Assembly: GCA_963814745.1 (NCBI GenBank)
Contig: CAWFEA010000004.1
Span: 310,001-374,000 of the forward strand
DNA: 64,000 nucleotides
Reading direction: 5' to 3'
Source: CAWBRT01 sp963814745
Lineage (GTDB): Bacteria; Acidobacteriota; Terriglobia; Terriglobales; Acidobacteriaceae
A model generated the notes under the pieces. It did no database searches and had not been told where the DNA came from. It was given only the letters and a program-made list of their open reading frames with translations. Position 1 is the first letter of the stretch; the number at the start of each line of letters is the position of its first letter. Shown piece after piece: positions 35,014 to 42,964 of the stretch. The translations under genes were made by a program, and so were the position numbers.

Positions 35014-35402
35014 CGAAAATCGGTTCTTGCCCTCTCTACATAATAAAGTACAGGTTTTGGGTTGCCTTGGCGGTTGCTAACTTCGGCACCCGCACGACCG
35101 GCTCAGCTCCAAGAGTCAACAAGGCCCCACCGTCATCTTGCACGGCGGCTTCCAAATCGAAGAGTCGTAAATGCTTGAGATTTAAGGCCACGGCGGTGGG
35201 CGGATGGGTCGCGGTTTGAGACAAAATGGCGCAAAGTCTAAATCATTGCGTCAAGGTGTCCCACTTTTCGCCGTTACCTGTAAGTTACTTTCGTTACTCG
35301 CATTAGCATTTGGAGGATTGGATTGGCAATCCGTTAGGAGATACTGTTGAATGAGAAACAGAGGCAGTGTGCAGAGGCCGGCATGGCAGGCTAGGAAGCG
35401 GC
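35014..35402. other. divergent promoter region between the GGDEF and AAA+/PilZ genes
   Basis: About 390 bases. Three GTTAC words lie close together near 35272-35297 and TTGGAGGATTGGATTGGCAATCC contains a small palindrome. No consensus sigma-54 or sigma-70 promoter is convincing. Confidence 0.4.
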
Positions 35403-36797
35403 ATGGCAACCGAGATCAGCGAAACCCCGTTCATCGTCGCAAGCCCGTGCATGCAGAAGGTCTTGCTGCTGCTGCCGCGCATTGCCACCAGCACGGCGTC
35501 GGTCCTCATCACCGGCGAGACCGGAACCGGTAAGGAATTGATCGCCCGCGCGGTGCACCTGCAATCGCCGCGCCAGGAACGGCCATGGGTCGCCATCAAT
35601 TGCGCGGCCATCCCCGAACACCTGCTGGAAAGCGAACTTTTCGGATATGAGAGAGGCGCTTTCAGCGGAGCCGAGAGCAGCAAGAAAGGAATGTTTGAGC
35701 TGGCCGACGGGGGCACGATCCTGCTGGATGAGGTCGGCGAACTCGACCCCAAACTGCAAGTCAAGCTGCTGCGCGTGCTGGACGGCGCGCCTTACTACCG
35801 GCTCGGCGGCAGTCGCAAGGTGAATGTCGACGTCCGGGTCATCGCCGCTACCAATCAACCGCTGGAGCTGCGCGTGCAGACCGGCGAATTCCGCCGCGAC
35901 CTCTTTCACCGCTTGAGCCAGTTCCGCCTGAAGATTCCGCCGTTGCGAGAGCGGCCGGAGGACATCGTCGCTCTCGCCGATCACTTCCTGCGCCGGCTGG
36001 CTCCGGAAAAGCGCTTTTCGCAACCGGCCAAGAACCGCCTCCTCGCTTACTACTGGCCCGGAAATATACGCGAACTGGAGAACGTGGTGTTGCAGGCGGC
36101 AACCCTGCGCGAGGAGCTGGAGATCGGCGCCGACTCTCTGCCGCTGGAAAAAGAACTCACGACCGAGCCGGTCGAGTTGGGACCGCCGCGATTGCACGCC
36201 CGGGCCGCCGCCGCGGGCGCGGAGAGCAAGGTTGAGGTCGCCTCCGAAACTCCGGCGGGAAACACGGTACGATACGAAAGCCCGCGTGACCTCGGCAGTC
36301 TGGAGCGGCAAGCCATTATCGATGCGCTCGCCAAAGCCGGAGGTCACCAGGGAATGACCGCCCTGGAGTTGGGAATCTCCCGCCGGACCCTGAGCCGCAA
36401 ACTGAAGCTCTACAACATCGACCCAACGCGCGCGCACGGCAAGTCAGCGGGCGATGTCGCCGAGCTCGGAGGCGAACAGCAGTTGCGCTTCCGCTACAGC
36501 CTTGAGATTCCGGTCGAGATTGCAGCCGGTGGCAAGCGCTTTCAATTCAAGAGCAGGAATGTGAGCTGCGGCGGACTGTGTTTGCAGGGCGCGCAAGAAC
36601 TTCCCAGACTCGGCGGAGACCTGTCGATCCGCTTCCACCTGCCGGAGTGCGACACCACCATCGAGGCGAAAGGTCGGATCGTGTGGACGGACCACGAGGG
36701 TGCGGTCGGCATTCGCTTCCTCAACGCCCCGCAGCACTCACAGATTGTCCTCAATCAGTGGCTCAAAGAAAAACAGGAAAAGGAAGGCTGGCAGTAA
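35403..36797 (+). CDS. sigma-54-type AAA+ activator with Fis HTH and PilZ domain
   Basis: A 464-residue regulator. The AAA+ domain (about 10-240) has Walker A GETGTGKE, GERGAFSGA-like ERGAFSGAES near 85 (Ser for the Thr of GAFTGA), Walker B GGTILLDEVGEL, and WPGNIRELENVV. A Fis-type HTH follows (ALELGISRRTLSRKLKLYNI near 325). A C-terminal PilZ-like domain (about 355-455) shows KSRNVSCGGLCLQ and ends IRFLNAP. There is no N-terminal receiver domain, so the PilZ part probably senses the signal, possibly cyclic di-GMP, although a clear RxxxR motif is not seen. ATG 35403 behind GGAAG is the chosen start. Confidence 0.85.
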   Translation: MATEISETPFIVASPCMQKVLLLLPRIATSTASVLITGETGTGKELIARAVHLQSPRQERPWVAINCAAIPEHLLESELFGYERGAFSGAESSKKGMFELADGGTILLDEVGELDPKLQVKLLRVLDGAPYYRLGGSRKVNVDVRVIAATNQPLELRVQTGEFRRDLFHRLSQFRLKIPPLRERPEDIVALADHFLRRLAPEKRFSQPAKNRLLAYYWPGNIRELENVVLQAATLREELEIGADSLPLEKELTTEPVELGPPRLHARAAAAGAESKVEVASETPAGNTVRYESPRDLGSLERQAIIDALAKAGGHQGMTALELGISRRTLSRKLKLYNIDPTRAHGKSAGDVAELGGEQQLRFRYSLEIPVEIAAGGKRFQFKSRNVSCGGLCLQGAQELPRLGGDLSIRFHLPECDTTIEAKGRIVWTDHEGAVGIRFLNAPQHSQIVLNQWLKEKQEKEGWQ

Positions 36798-36888
36798 GTC
36801 GCTCAGGTGTGATGCGTTATGAATGAATCTAAAGTATTTGGAAGCGGCGAAAATACCGGTTGACGAAAAGGCCTATTTTATTGATGAT

Positions 36889-36901
36889 GACTTTAAGTAC
36901 C
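36889..36901 (+). promoter_or_regulatory. candidate controller-protein box upstream of the methyltransferase
   Basis: GACTTTAAGTACC closely matches GACTTTAGGTATC at 39195-39207 upstream of the controller gene. C-proteins bind GACT/AGTC-type dyads and couple expression of restriction and modification genes. It lies about 20 bases before the TTG start, overlapping where RNA polymerase or ribosomes would bind. Inferred from similarity only. Confidence 0.4.
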
Positions 36902-36921
36902 TTTAGAGGGAGGATAGCGAC

Positions 36922-37827
36922 TTGGCCGGGAAAATTGGGCCTTTTGACCTCGATGTGGTTACTGCAGGGGATTGCCTCGAACTAATAGGGGAGCTTCCCG
37001 ACGGGAGCGTTGATGTTCTTGTGACTTCACCGCCTTATTGGGGCCAGCGCGTCTCGAAAGGGGTTGGCGTCGAAGACGATCCACGCGCGTACCTACGGAT
37101 CATGACACAGATTTTTACCGCTTTCCTCCCGAAGCTCAAGCTCGCAGGACTCGTTTGGCTTAACATTGGCGACGCCTACAACACGCCGGTGAACTGGCGA
37201 TTGGACGACCGCAAGTACAGTTCGCTTGGTCCGGACAAAAACGGCCTGGCTGACCACAACTCCGCTTATGTGAAGCCGCGTGCCAAGCGCAAGGCGTTCC
37301 TTGATCCTGAAGCCAATTGGTTACAGTACGGCAATTTGCTGGCATTGCCGAACCGCCTTGTTATCGCGCTTTGCGATCAGGGCTATCTTTACCGGGGAGA
37401 AATCATTTGGCGCAAGCGAAACCCCATGCCCGAAGGTCGTTGCCGGCGACCCCATCGCCACCACGAGCCAATTTTTCTACTGGCAAAAACCGAGGAGCAC
37501 GAGTTTCGAGTTGCGCCGCCGGTGCCAACCGTGTGGGAATTTCCCAACGAAAAAATTGACGGCACCGCGCACTATTCACGGTTCCCCGAAGAACTGCCGC
37601 GTCGTTGCATTGAAGCCTACGGCAAGACTGGGACAGATGTTATTGTATTCGATCCGTTTTCCGGTTCAGGGACCACGGGCATTGCGGCCTTAAAACTTGG
37701 GTGCTCCTATGTCGGATTTGAAATCGACGCCGAACAGGTGTCCGCTTCCAACGCGCGGCTAGCGGCGATAAAAGACGAGTACCAGCCTTTGCTCAGAACT
37801 TGCGGAAGCTTTGCCAGCGCGAAATGA
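36922..37827 (+). CDS. beta-class DNA methyltransferase of a type II restriction-modification system
   Basis: A 301-residue SAM-dependent methyltransferase. Catalytic motif IV TSPPYWGQR lies near residue 35 and precedes motif I DPFSGSGTTGIAALKLG near 245, the order of the beta group. SPPY with a following Trp is usual in N4-cytosine enzymes, though N6-adenine is not excluded. The start is TTG, with AGGGAGGATAGCG before it. It converges on the BsaWI-like endonuclease gene, overlapping it by 35 bases, so the two form the M and R parts of one system. Base composition is lower in GC than flanking core genes. Confidence 0.88.
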   Translation: MAGKIGPFDLDVVTAGDCLELIGELPDGSVDVLVTSPPYWGQRVSKGVGVEDDPRAYLRIMTQIFTAFLPKLKLAGLVWLNIGDAYNTPVNWRLDDRKYSSLGPDKNGLADHNSAYVKPRAKRKAFLDPEANWLQYGNLLALPNRLVIALCDQGYLYRGEIIWRKRNPMPEGRCRRPHRHHEPIFLLAKTEEHEFRVAPPVPTVWEFPNEKIDGTAHYSRFPEELPRRCIEAYGKTGTDVIVFDPFSGSGTTGIAALKLGCSYVGFEIDAEQVSASNARLAAIKDEYQPLLRTCGSFASAK

Positions 37828-38938
37828 TGAAACGCGAAAACGTATCATCCACGCTTTTGAAATCGCACACGTGCACGCGCTTTTCGGGCGGCAAGTTCGA
37901 TTTTTCCGAAGTGGGAATTGTGTTTTTGTTGTACGAGAAACAGCCGGTAAAGGAGCCTTTTACTTCGATATCTCCTCGCTTGTCGCTTATCTTGCCTTCA
38001 GCCTTGCCGAGCTCACCCCGGTTGCGTGGATGAGAACCCGGCATGCTCTTACAGTCCATAGTCCAGAGCGGCGAAGTATATCCAGCCTTCGTTAGCGCGG
38101 CGCTCAGCGGCTCATCATCTGTGCGTCGTTCGGCGATACTTGCCTTGACGTGAACAACACCGAATACGGTTTGATCGCTTGATGTGTCGCCGGTTAGAAG
38201 CACATCCACCTTGTCCGCCACCACTCGGTCCGTCAGAACAAAGTTCTGTACGAGCCGCTGTTTTGTGACCCCATCAGCTATGAACAGATTGACGCCGTGC
38301 TGCTTTAGAAACGGTCCATAGTGACGAACCAAAATCTCTTCGAGTGCCCATCCTCCCGTACGCTTCCAGCTTTGCGCAAAATCCAGTCGTGCAAACTGCG
38401 CCGGGTGATTATAGGGATCACAGTAGGCCCGTGACAGAATAAACCCCCAAATGTCCGAAGCGTTCGCATGCGGCCAGAGCTGCACCGCCGTTATGAAGGC
38501 GCGAACGACCGACTCTGTTTTTATCGCCTCGCCTTGACCGCCGTTTGTTGTTCCAGCCGCCAGACTGGCCAACCCGTCCCGAAGCGTCTTGATGATTACC
38601 TCGAACTCACCAATGGTGCTGTTTGGCAGCGTGTATTGGGCTTCGAATTTTGCATACCGAAAATGGACAGTAATATCCTTCCCAGACTGCTCGGCAAAGA
38701 TGTAGCGTTCGACGGTGGCCGCTTTAAGTTCTGGCAAGTCTTTCAAAAGGTCTGCTAGGCTAGCGTTCGTTTCGCGCAGAATCGCCAGAACCATGTCGAT
38801 GCTCGGGATAATTTCCGCATTTTCAAAACGGCTGATCCACCCTGGTCCTAGGATTAGCCGCTCTTCCAAGTGAGCCTCTGTGAGGCCAGCTTTTTCCCTA
38901 ACCACCCTGATGTTCTTGAGTAGCGTCTTAATCGGCAT
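37793..38938 (-). CDS. BsaWI-like type II restriction endonuclease with N-terminal HTH
   Basis: A 381-residue protein. Residues 1-65 form a Cro/C1-type helix-turn-helix (IRVVREKAGLTEAHLEERL, then ISRFENAE). The remaining part resembles the BsaWI family of CCGG-cutting endonucleases, with ADKVDVLLTG near 245 and VVHVKASIAERR near 265. This Asp...Lys-x-Ser...Arg arrangement is the variant PD-(D/E)xK site of the Cfr10I/NgoMIV group. Its ATG overlaps the controller-gene stop by one base (TGATG). The HTH may add DNA binding or self-regulation. Recognition of a CCGG-containing site is an inference from family resemblance. Confidence 0.7.
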   Translation of the reverse strand: MPIKTLLKNIRVVREKAGLTEAHLEERLILGPGWISRFENAEIIPSIDMVLAILRETNASLADLLKDLPELKAATVERYIFAEQSGKDITVHFRYAKFEAQYTLPNSTIGEFEVIIKTLRDGLASLAAGTTNGGQGEAIKTESVVRAFITAVQLWPHANASDIWGFILSRAYCDPYNHPAQFARLDFAQSWKRTGGWALEEILVRHYGPFLKQHGVNLFIADGVTKQRLVQNFVLTDRVVADKVDVLLTGDTSSDQTVFGVVHVKASIAERRTDDEPLSAALTKAGYTSPLWTMDCKSMPGSHPRNRGELGKAEGKISDKRGDIEVKGSFTGCFSYNKNTIPTSEKSNLPPEKRVHVCDFKSVDDTFSRFIISRWQSFRKF

Positions 38939-39153
38939 CAGAAAAGCTCTCGCGCCGGAATATCGAGGGCTGCCGCAATCTTATGAATGTTAAGGAGGCT
39001 TATGTTTCTTTCGCCGCGTTCGACGCCGCCGATATACGTTCGGTCGAGGTCGCAGGCGAGCGCCAAGGCTTCTTGGGAGAGTCCCTTTTCCTTTCGGAGC
39101 TTCCTCACACGTTGGCCGAAGCGCTTTTGAATTTGTTCTTCAGATGAGTCCAT
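38938..39153 (-). CDS. restriction-modification controller (C) protein, XRE family
   Basis: A 71-residue single-domain Cro/C1 HTH protein: FGQRVRKLRKEKGLSQEALALACDLDRTYIGGVERGERNISLLNI covers the five-helix fold. Size, and position directly upstream of and overlapping the endonuclease gene, are those of C-proteins, which delay endonuclease expression until methylation is established. Two palindromic words lie 35-65 bases upstream (AGTCCACGGACT at 39187 and AGTGGGACT at 39212). Confidence 0.85.
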   Translation of the reverse strand: MDSSEEQIQKRFGQRVRKLRKEKGLSQEALALACDLDRTYIGGVERGERNISLLNIHKIAAALDIPARELF

Positions 39154-39186
39154 CGAGGAACAATGGAATCATTACCGATGACAATA

Positions 39187-39220
39187 AGTCCACGGACTTT
39201 AGGTATCTTCTAGTGGGACT
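39187..39220 (-). promoter_or_regulatory. candidate C-box operators upstream of the controller gene
   Basis: AGTCCACGGACT (39187-39198) is a perfect dyad, AGTGGGACT (39212-39220) a second, with centres about two helical turns apart. Embedded between them is GACTTTAGGTATC, similar to the site before the methyltransferase. Twin operators at this distance are typical of C-protein autoregulation. Not tested. Confidence 0.45.
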
Positions 39221-39326
39221 CTGGCTCGTGCCGGACGGGAACTCGCTTAAACAATTGCAACTTTCCTCTGATTTTTGACTCCAACGTAGCAGCGAGAATC
39301 GGTGATTTTCTCGCTTGGAGCTGTCC

Positions 39327-40019
39327 ATGTCCGCACCAATTTCTTTGCTCATGGTTTTGTCCCTGCCGCTGGCCGGCCTGATCGCCTGCAATACGGCGAA
39401 CGCCGCCAGCACGCTGCTGCCTGCCGCCGAGCTGGACGCGCCGCCGGCATCGGCTCACGGCCAACAGAGTGCCGTCGTGGCCGGAGGATGTTTCTGGGGC
39501 GTACAGGCCGTGTTTCAGCACGTCAAAGGCGTGATCAGCGCAGTCTCGGGCTACTCGGGCGGAGCGGCGCAGACGGCCAACTATCCGCGAGTTTGCGACG
39601 GCGACACCGGGCACGCGGAGTCGGTAAAGATCACCTACGATCCGTCCGAGATCAGCTATGGGCAGCTTCTCCGGGTCTTCTTCTCGGTGGCGCACGACCC
39701 GACCGAGTTAAACCGGCAGGGGCCCGATAGCGGGACTCAGTACCGTTCGGCGATTTTCTATGCCAACGACGAGCAGAAGCGCATTGCCGAGGCCTACATC
39801 GCTCAACTCGACCGGGCCAAGGCTTTCCCTCGGCGCATCGTCACCAAGGTCACGCCGTTGGAGGCCTTCTATCCCGCCGAGGACTATCACCAGAATTACG
39901 CCGAGACTCATCCCAACCAACCTTACATCATGTTCAACGATGCGCCCAAGGTGACGGCCCTGCGCAAACTGTTTCCGGAGCTTTATACCGAGGACAATGT
40001 GAAAAGCGCTCAGCAATGA
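39327..40019 (+). CDS. msrA: peptide-methionine (S)-S-oxide reductase, exported
   Basis: A 230-residue protein. A signal sequence with a possible lipobox (LAGLIAC, Cys near 21) precedes the MsrA domain, which contains the catalytic GGCFWGVQAVFQ near 54, GYSGG, HAESVKITYDP and YHQNYAETHP. It reduces S-methionine sulfoxide in proteins; the signal sequence puts it in the periplasm or on a membrane. The ATG at 39327 behind GGAG is used; a TTG four codons earlier is less likely. It stands between the restriction-modification genes and a dehydrogenase. Confidence 0.93.
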   Translation: MSAPISLLMVLSLPLAGLIACNTANAASTLLPAAELDAPPASAHGQQSAVVAGGCFWGVQAVFQHVKGVISAVSGYSGGAAQTANYPRVCDGDTGHAESVKITYDPSEISYGQLLRVFFSVAHDPTELNRQGPDSGTQYRSAIFYANDEQKRIAEAYIAQLDRAKAFPRRIVTKVTPLEAFYPAEDYHQNYAETHPNQPYIMFNDAPKVTALRKLFPELYTEDNVKSAQQ

Positions 40020-40111
40020 GCGCTGCGCGCCCGGCTGAGTTATATTCTGGGATATCGGCTCCGTGGGGTTTGCCCTACCGCCGATACCCTGTTGGTCGCG
40101 CGCGGTGCTCT

Positions 40112-41521
40112 ATGAAGGCTTGCCTGCTACATTCGACGGCGCCGATTGAAACCAATCCGCTGGTCTTTAGCGATACGGCTACGCCACGCCCGGGCAAGGG
40201 AGAAGTGCTTATCCGGGTTCACGCCTGCGCGGTGTGCCGCACGGATCTGCATGTTGATCGAAGGCGAGTTGCCGCCCCGCAAATCGCCGCTTATTCCAGG
40301 TCATCAGGTGGTGGGAACGATCGCCGAACTGGGCGACGGCGCGCACCGTTTCCGCTGGGCGCGCGGGTGGGCATTGCCTGGCTGCACCACACCGACCAGA
40401 CTTGCGAGTATTGCCGGCGCGGGCTGGAGAACCTGTGCGACCATCCTGCTTTCACCGGCTATACGGTCGACGGCGGCTATGCGGAATACGCGGTTGCGCC
40501 GGAGGATTGGATCTACCGGATTCCCGAATCTTTCCACGACCATCAAGCCGCGCCGCTGCTTTGCGCCGGGATCATCGGCTTCCGCTCGCTACGGCTCTCC
40601 GAGATCAAGCCCGGCGGCAGGCTGGGGCTTTACGGCTTTGGCGCGGCTGCGCATCTGGCCATTCAGGTGGCGCGCCACTGGGGAGTGGAAGTTTACGCGG
40701 CCACGCGCGACCGGCGCCATCAGCAGCTCGCGCTTGAACTCGGGGCGGTGTGGGCCGGCGGCACCACGACGGAGCCTCCCGTGAAACTCGACAGCGCGAT
40801 CATCTTCGCCCCCGCCGGGGAGATCGTTCCGGCGGCGCTGAAGGCCCTGCGCAAGGGCGGAGTTCTGGCGCTCGGCGGAATTCACATGAGCACCATACCG
40901 CCGCTCGACTATAACCTGCTTTACCAGGAACGAGTGGTGCGCAGCGTGGCCAACAATACCCGCGAGGACGGAGCGGAATTTCTCCGCATCGCGGCCGAGA
41001 TTCCCATTCAGACACAGGTGCAGGTATTCCCCCTGCGCGAGGCTAACCGCGCCCTCAATTCACTGAAGAACGACGTCATCCGCGGGCCGCGGTGCTGGAT
41101 TGCACGTAGAGAAAAGTTTCAAAGTTTCAAAGTTTCAAGGCTCAGAATTTCGCCGAACCACATTCGCTGGCGAGAGCGGTTCCCGAGTTGGTGTATCCCT
41201 GTTCGCTTGTCCGAGAAACCGGTGAAGGCGGCTTATCAGTTTTTCCGGCCGTTTCGTTTCGCACTCCCAAACAACGAGGCAACGCCAGCCCGCTTTTTTC
41301 AAACGCTTGGTATTCTCCGCGTCACGCCTTACATTTCCGGCAATTTTCGTTGCCCAAAAAGCCGCGTTCGTCTTTGGCGTTTGCAAGCCGTGTTTACAGT
41401 TGTGGCGATGCCAGAAACAGCCGTGAACGAATATGACTTTACGGCGGCCTGGAAATACCAGGTCCGGCTTACCGGGCAGGGTGGAAACGTGAAGGCGAAA
41501 GCGATAACCCAGCCCGTGTGA
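40112..41521 (+). CDS. zinc-binding alcohol dehydrogenase, damaged (two indels, lost stop)
   Basis: About 330 residues match the AdhP-type zinc dehydrogenases: ACAVCRTDLH near residue 40, GHQVVG, a structural zinc site CEYCRRGLENLC, and GFGAAAHLAIQVARHWG. Between 40253 and 40351 the main frame fails while the next frame reads LIEGELPPRKSPLIPGHQVVG; one extra and one missing base explain it. After IRGPRCWIA (about 41105) the homology ends but no stop follows. The frame runs through three AAAGTTTC repeats and on, antisense to vsr, to 41521. Another indel or an insertion may have removed the true stop. Confidence 0.7.
   Translation: MKACLLHSTAPIETNPLVFSDTATPRPGKGEVLIRVHACAVCRTDLHVDRRRVAAPQIAAYSRSSGGGNDRRTGRRRAPFPLGARVGIAWLHHTDQTCEYCRRGLENLCDHPAFTGYTVDGGYAEYAVAPEDWIYRIPESFHDHQAAPLLCAGIIGFRSLRLSEIKPGGRLGLYGFGAAAHLAIQVARHWGVEVYAATRDRRHQQLALELGAVWAGGTTTEPPVKLDSAIIFAPAGEIVPAALKALRKGGVLALGGIHMSTIPPLDYNLLYQERVVRSVANNTREDGAEFLRIAAEIPIQTQVQVFPLREANRALNSLKNDVIRGPRCWIARREKFQSFKVSRLRISPNHIRWRERFPSWCIPVRLSEKPVKAAYQFFRPFRFALPNNEATPARFFQTLGILRVTPYISGNFRCPKSRVRLWRLQAVFTVVAMPETAVNEYDFTAAWKYQVRLTGQGGNVKAKAITQPV
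41113..41136. repeat. AAAGTTTC tandem repeat, three units
   Basis: Three perfect copies of the 8-bp word AAAGTTTC at the junction between the dehydrogenase 3' end and the vsr gene 3' end. Such simple repeats change copy number easily; here a change would shift the extended dehydrogenase frame. Confidence 0.7.
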
Positions 41522-41611
41522 GAGCCGACGTACGAGCATTTCCGGCTGAGTATTGCGGCTCCTGACAGCGCGCATATTAGCGCTGCGACGCTCGGTTGAA
41601 AGATTGTCCAT
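41135..41611 (-). CDS. vsr: very short patch repair endonuclease
   Basis: A 158-residue Vsr nuclease: MRAVRSRNTQPEMLVRRLSHGLGYRFRLH at the N-terminus, catalytic Asp in LPGKPDLVFPGRRKVIFVHGCFWHRH near residue 52, the zinc-binding Cys/His set, and GWRCLVVWECE. It nicks T:G mismatches arising from deaminated 5-methylcytosine beside m5C methyltransferases. Its ATG overlaps the HNH gene stop (TGATG). The partner methyltransferase gene 1.4 kb upstream is truncated, so this enzyme may be an orphan. Confidence 0.93.
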   Translation of the reverse strand: MDNLSTERRSANMRAVRSRNTQPEMLVRRLSHGLGYRFRLHVSTLPGKPDLVFPGRRKVIFVHGCFWHRHNCKHGLQTPKTNAAFWATKIAGNVRRDAENTKRLKKAGWRCLVVWECETKRPEKLISRLHRFLGQANRDTPTREPLSPANVVRRNSEP

Positions 41612-41873
41612 CACTCGCCGAATTTTTTGCGGAGCCAACCGTATACGGATCGCTGTTCATCGAACCTGCTCGTCTCACCTGGGATAACAGCCAGATGGCG
41701 GAGGGCTTCTCGGTCGTGATGTTTTTTGCCCCCTGATTGCAAGTCGAGCAAAGGGCACGCAGGTTCGACAACTCGTCCTTGCCGCCCAGGTTCTTGTCCT
41801 TAATGTGGCCGATGCGTAGCCGAACCTTCCGGCCTGTTGCGGGGTCGATTTCGCCCGGCGCCAACCCGCACAT
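41611..41873 (-). CDS. HNH nuclease, N-terminally truncated and frameshifted
   Basis: About 87 residues if one base is restored near 41665, which gives the expected ending FDEQRSVYGWLRKKFGE. The HNH core is clear: MCGLAPGEIDPATGRKVRLRIGHIKDK, then GGKDELSNLRALCSTCNQGAKNI. Restriction-linked relatives have about 25 more N-terminal residues, including a Cys two positions before this Cys; here that position reads Ser, and a stop codon lies six codons before the ATG. It is coupled to vsr by a TGATG overlap. Probably an inactive relic of an m5C restriction system. Confidence 0.65.
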
Positions 41874-41891
41874 TTGGCTGGAGCGGCCTGT

Positions 41892-42143
41892 TCAGAAGCC
41901 GAGGTCGCCGTCTTCCTTACCGAGAGCTAGGGCGAGGGCGAGAGCATTTCGCAACATAAACGCTCCATATTCGTTGGCCAGAGTGACGATCACTCGGGCG
42001 CCTTCTTCCGTCCAGTCGTGTGCCCGTGATAGATGTTGGACAAGACGGTTCATGTCCACTATTTCTGTGCCGTCAACTTCGCTCGAGGCCAGGAGACCCC
42101 GGTATTCATGTACGGTTGATCTGAGGAGTTCAATCTCAGTCAT
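41892..42143 (-). CDS. 83-residue protein of unknown function
   Basis: The frame opens at ATG 42143 behind GGAGG with nine-base spacing and encodes an acidic, helical protein beginning MTEIELLRSTVHEYRGLLAS, with an Ala/Leu-rich C-terminal helix and an acidic end. It lies between two HNH genes in the decaying restriction region, 26 bp after the larger HNH gene. I do not recognise it. A role with the nucleases (immunity or accessory) is possible but nothing in the sequence proves it. Confidence 0.55.
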   Translation of the reverse strand: MTEIELLRSTVHEYRGLLASSEVDGTEIVDMNRLVQHLSRAHDWTEEGARVIVTLANEYGAFMLRNALALALALGKEDGDLGF

Positions 42144-42169
42144 CGGAATGGACCTCCGAGAAATGGCGC

Positions 42170-42964
42170 CTACTCCTTGAAGCGATTCTTGCGATTCCAT
42201 TCAATCCGCTCCATGGATGGCAGAAAACGGTTCGGCGTTCTGATCGGGCAATTGTGGTAGCGGAGCAATAGGTCCTGCGTCACCAAGTTCTGTGACCTCA
42301 CAACCTGCGATGAGAACCGGATAGTCAGATCGGAAGTTACGGTCATGAGCCCTGCGTCAAAGAGACGGTCAAACGTAGCACTGAGACACAGTCCGTTCGC
42401 CGGGTCAGTTCGGAATCTTTCGTCCTCGCTCCACGGCACGATGTGGCTGGCAACCAAGCACTCCGGCACCGCCAGACCGGTAATGCAGCAGGTCGCCTCG
42501 TAGCTGCTCAATACCGCATCCCGGAAGAAAGCCTGATGGACTCGCTGCTTTGTTAGCCTTGTGGTCTCAGAAGGACCACTGGGCGGCTTGATAGCGCGAT
42601 GAACTGGGGCTGGCTGGCCAAATTTATTCCGGAGAAGATTGGCTTCCCACACTAAATTGTTCCAGTCAGCATGAAACTCATCCCAAATTTCCCGGTCCAG
42701 CTTGCTGGTATGTGTCAGGCCGCTGATGTCCAACTTCTGAAGCGCCGGATCGAATGCGCCAAAATTTCCTAGCTTTCTCGCAACCGATGCGGGAGTGCGC
42801 CCCAGTAGATTTGCAAGTTCTTTCACCGCCGGATTGTTGGCTTTGGTTTTTTGAAACGGAATCCTGCAGTAAAGCTCAAATGCCAGAACCGATTCTTCCC
42901 TACTCCATAGCTCCCCGTAGCGCGATTCCTGTCCGATGCGTTTCACGCGTCCACCGGCCGCCAT
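42170..42964 (-). CDS. HNH restriction endonuclease-like protein
   Basis: A 264-residue protein. The N-terminal part (WSREESVLAFELYCRIPFQ, then LGRTPASVARKLGNFGAFDP) is the DNA-binding module seen in HNH-type restriction proteins. The C-terminal part is an HNH domain: CCITGLAVPECLVASHIVPWSEDE near residue 160, then NGLCLSATFDRLFDAGL. ATG 42964 fits the start of family homology; the frame is open to 43012. Its 5' end overlaps the 3' end of the truncated methyltransferase by about 20 bases. It is probably the endonuclease of an m5C-type system. Confidence 0.75.
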   Translation of the reverse strand: MAAGGRVKRIGQESRYGELWSREESVLAFELYCRIPFQKTKANNPAVKELANLLGRTPASVARKLGNFGAFDPALQKLDISGLTHTSKLDREIWDEFHADWNNLVWEANLLRNKFGQPAPVHRAIKPPSGPSETTRLTKQRVHQAFFRDAVLSSYEATCCITGLAVPECLVASHIVPWSEDERFRTDPANGLCLSATFDRLFDAGLMTVTSDLTIRFSSQVVRSQNLVTQDLLLRYHNCPIRTPNRFLPSMERIEWNRKNRFKE

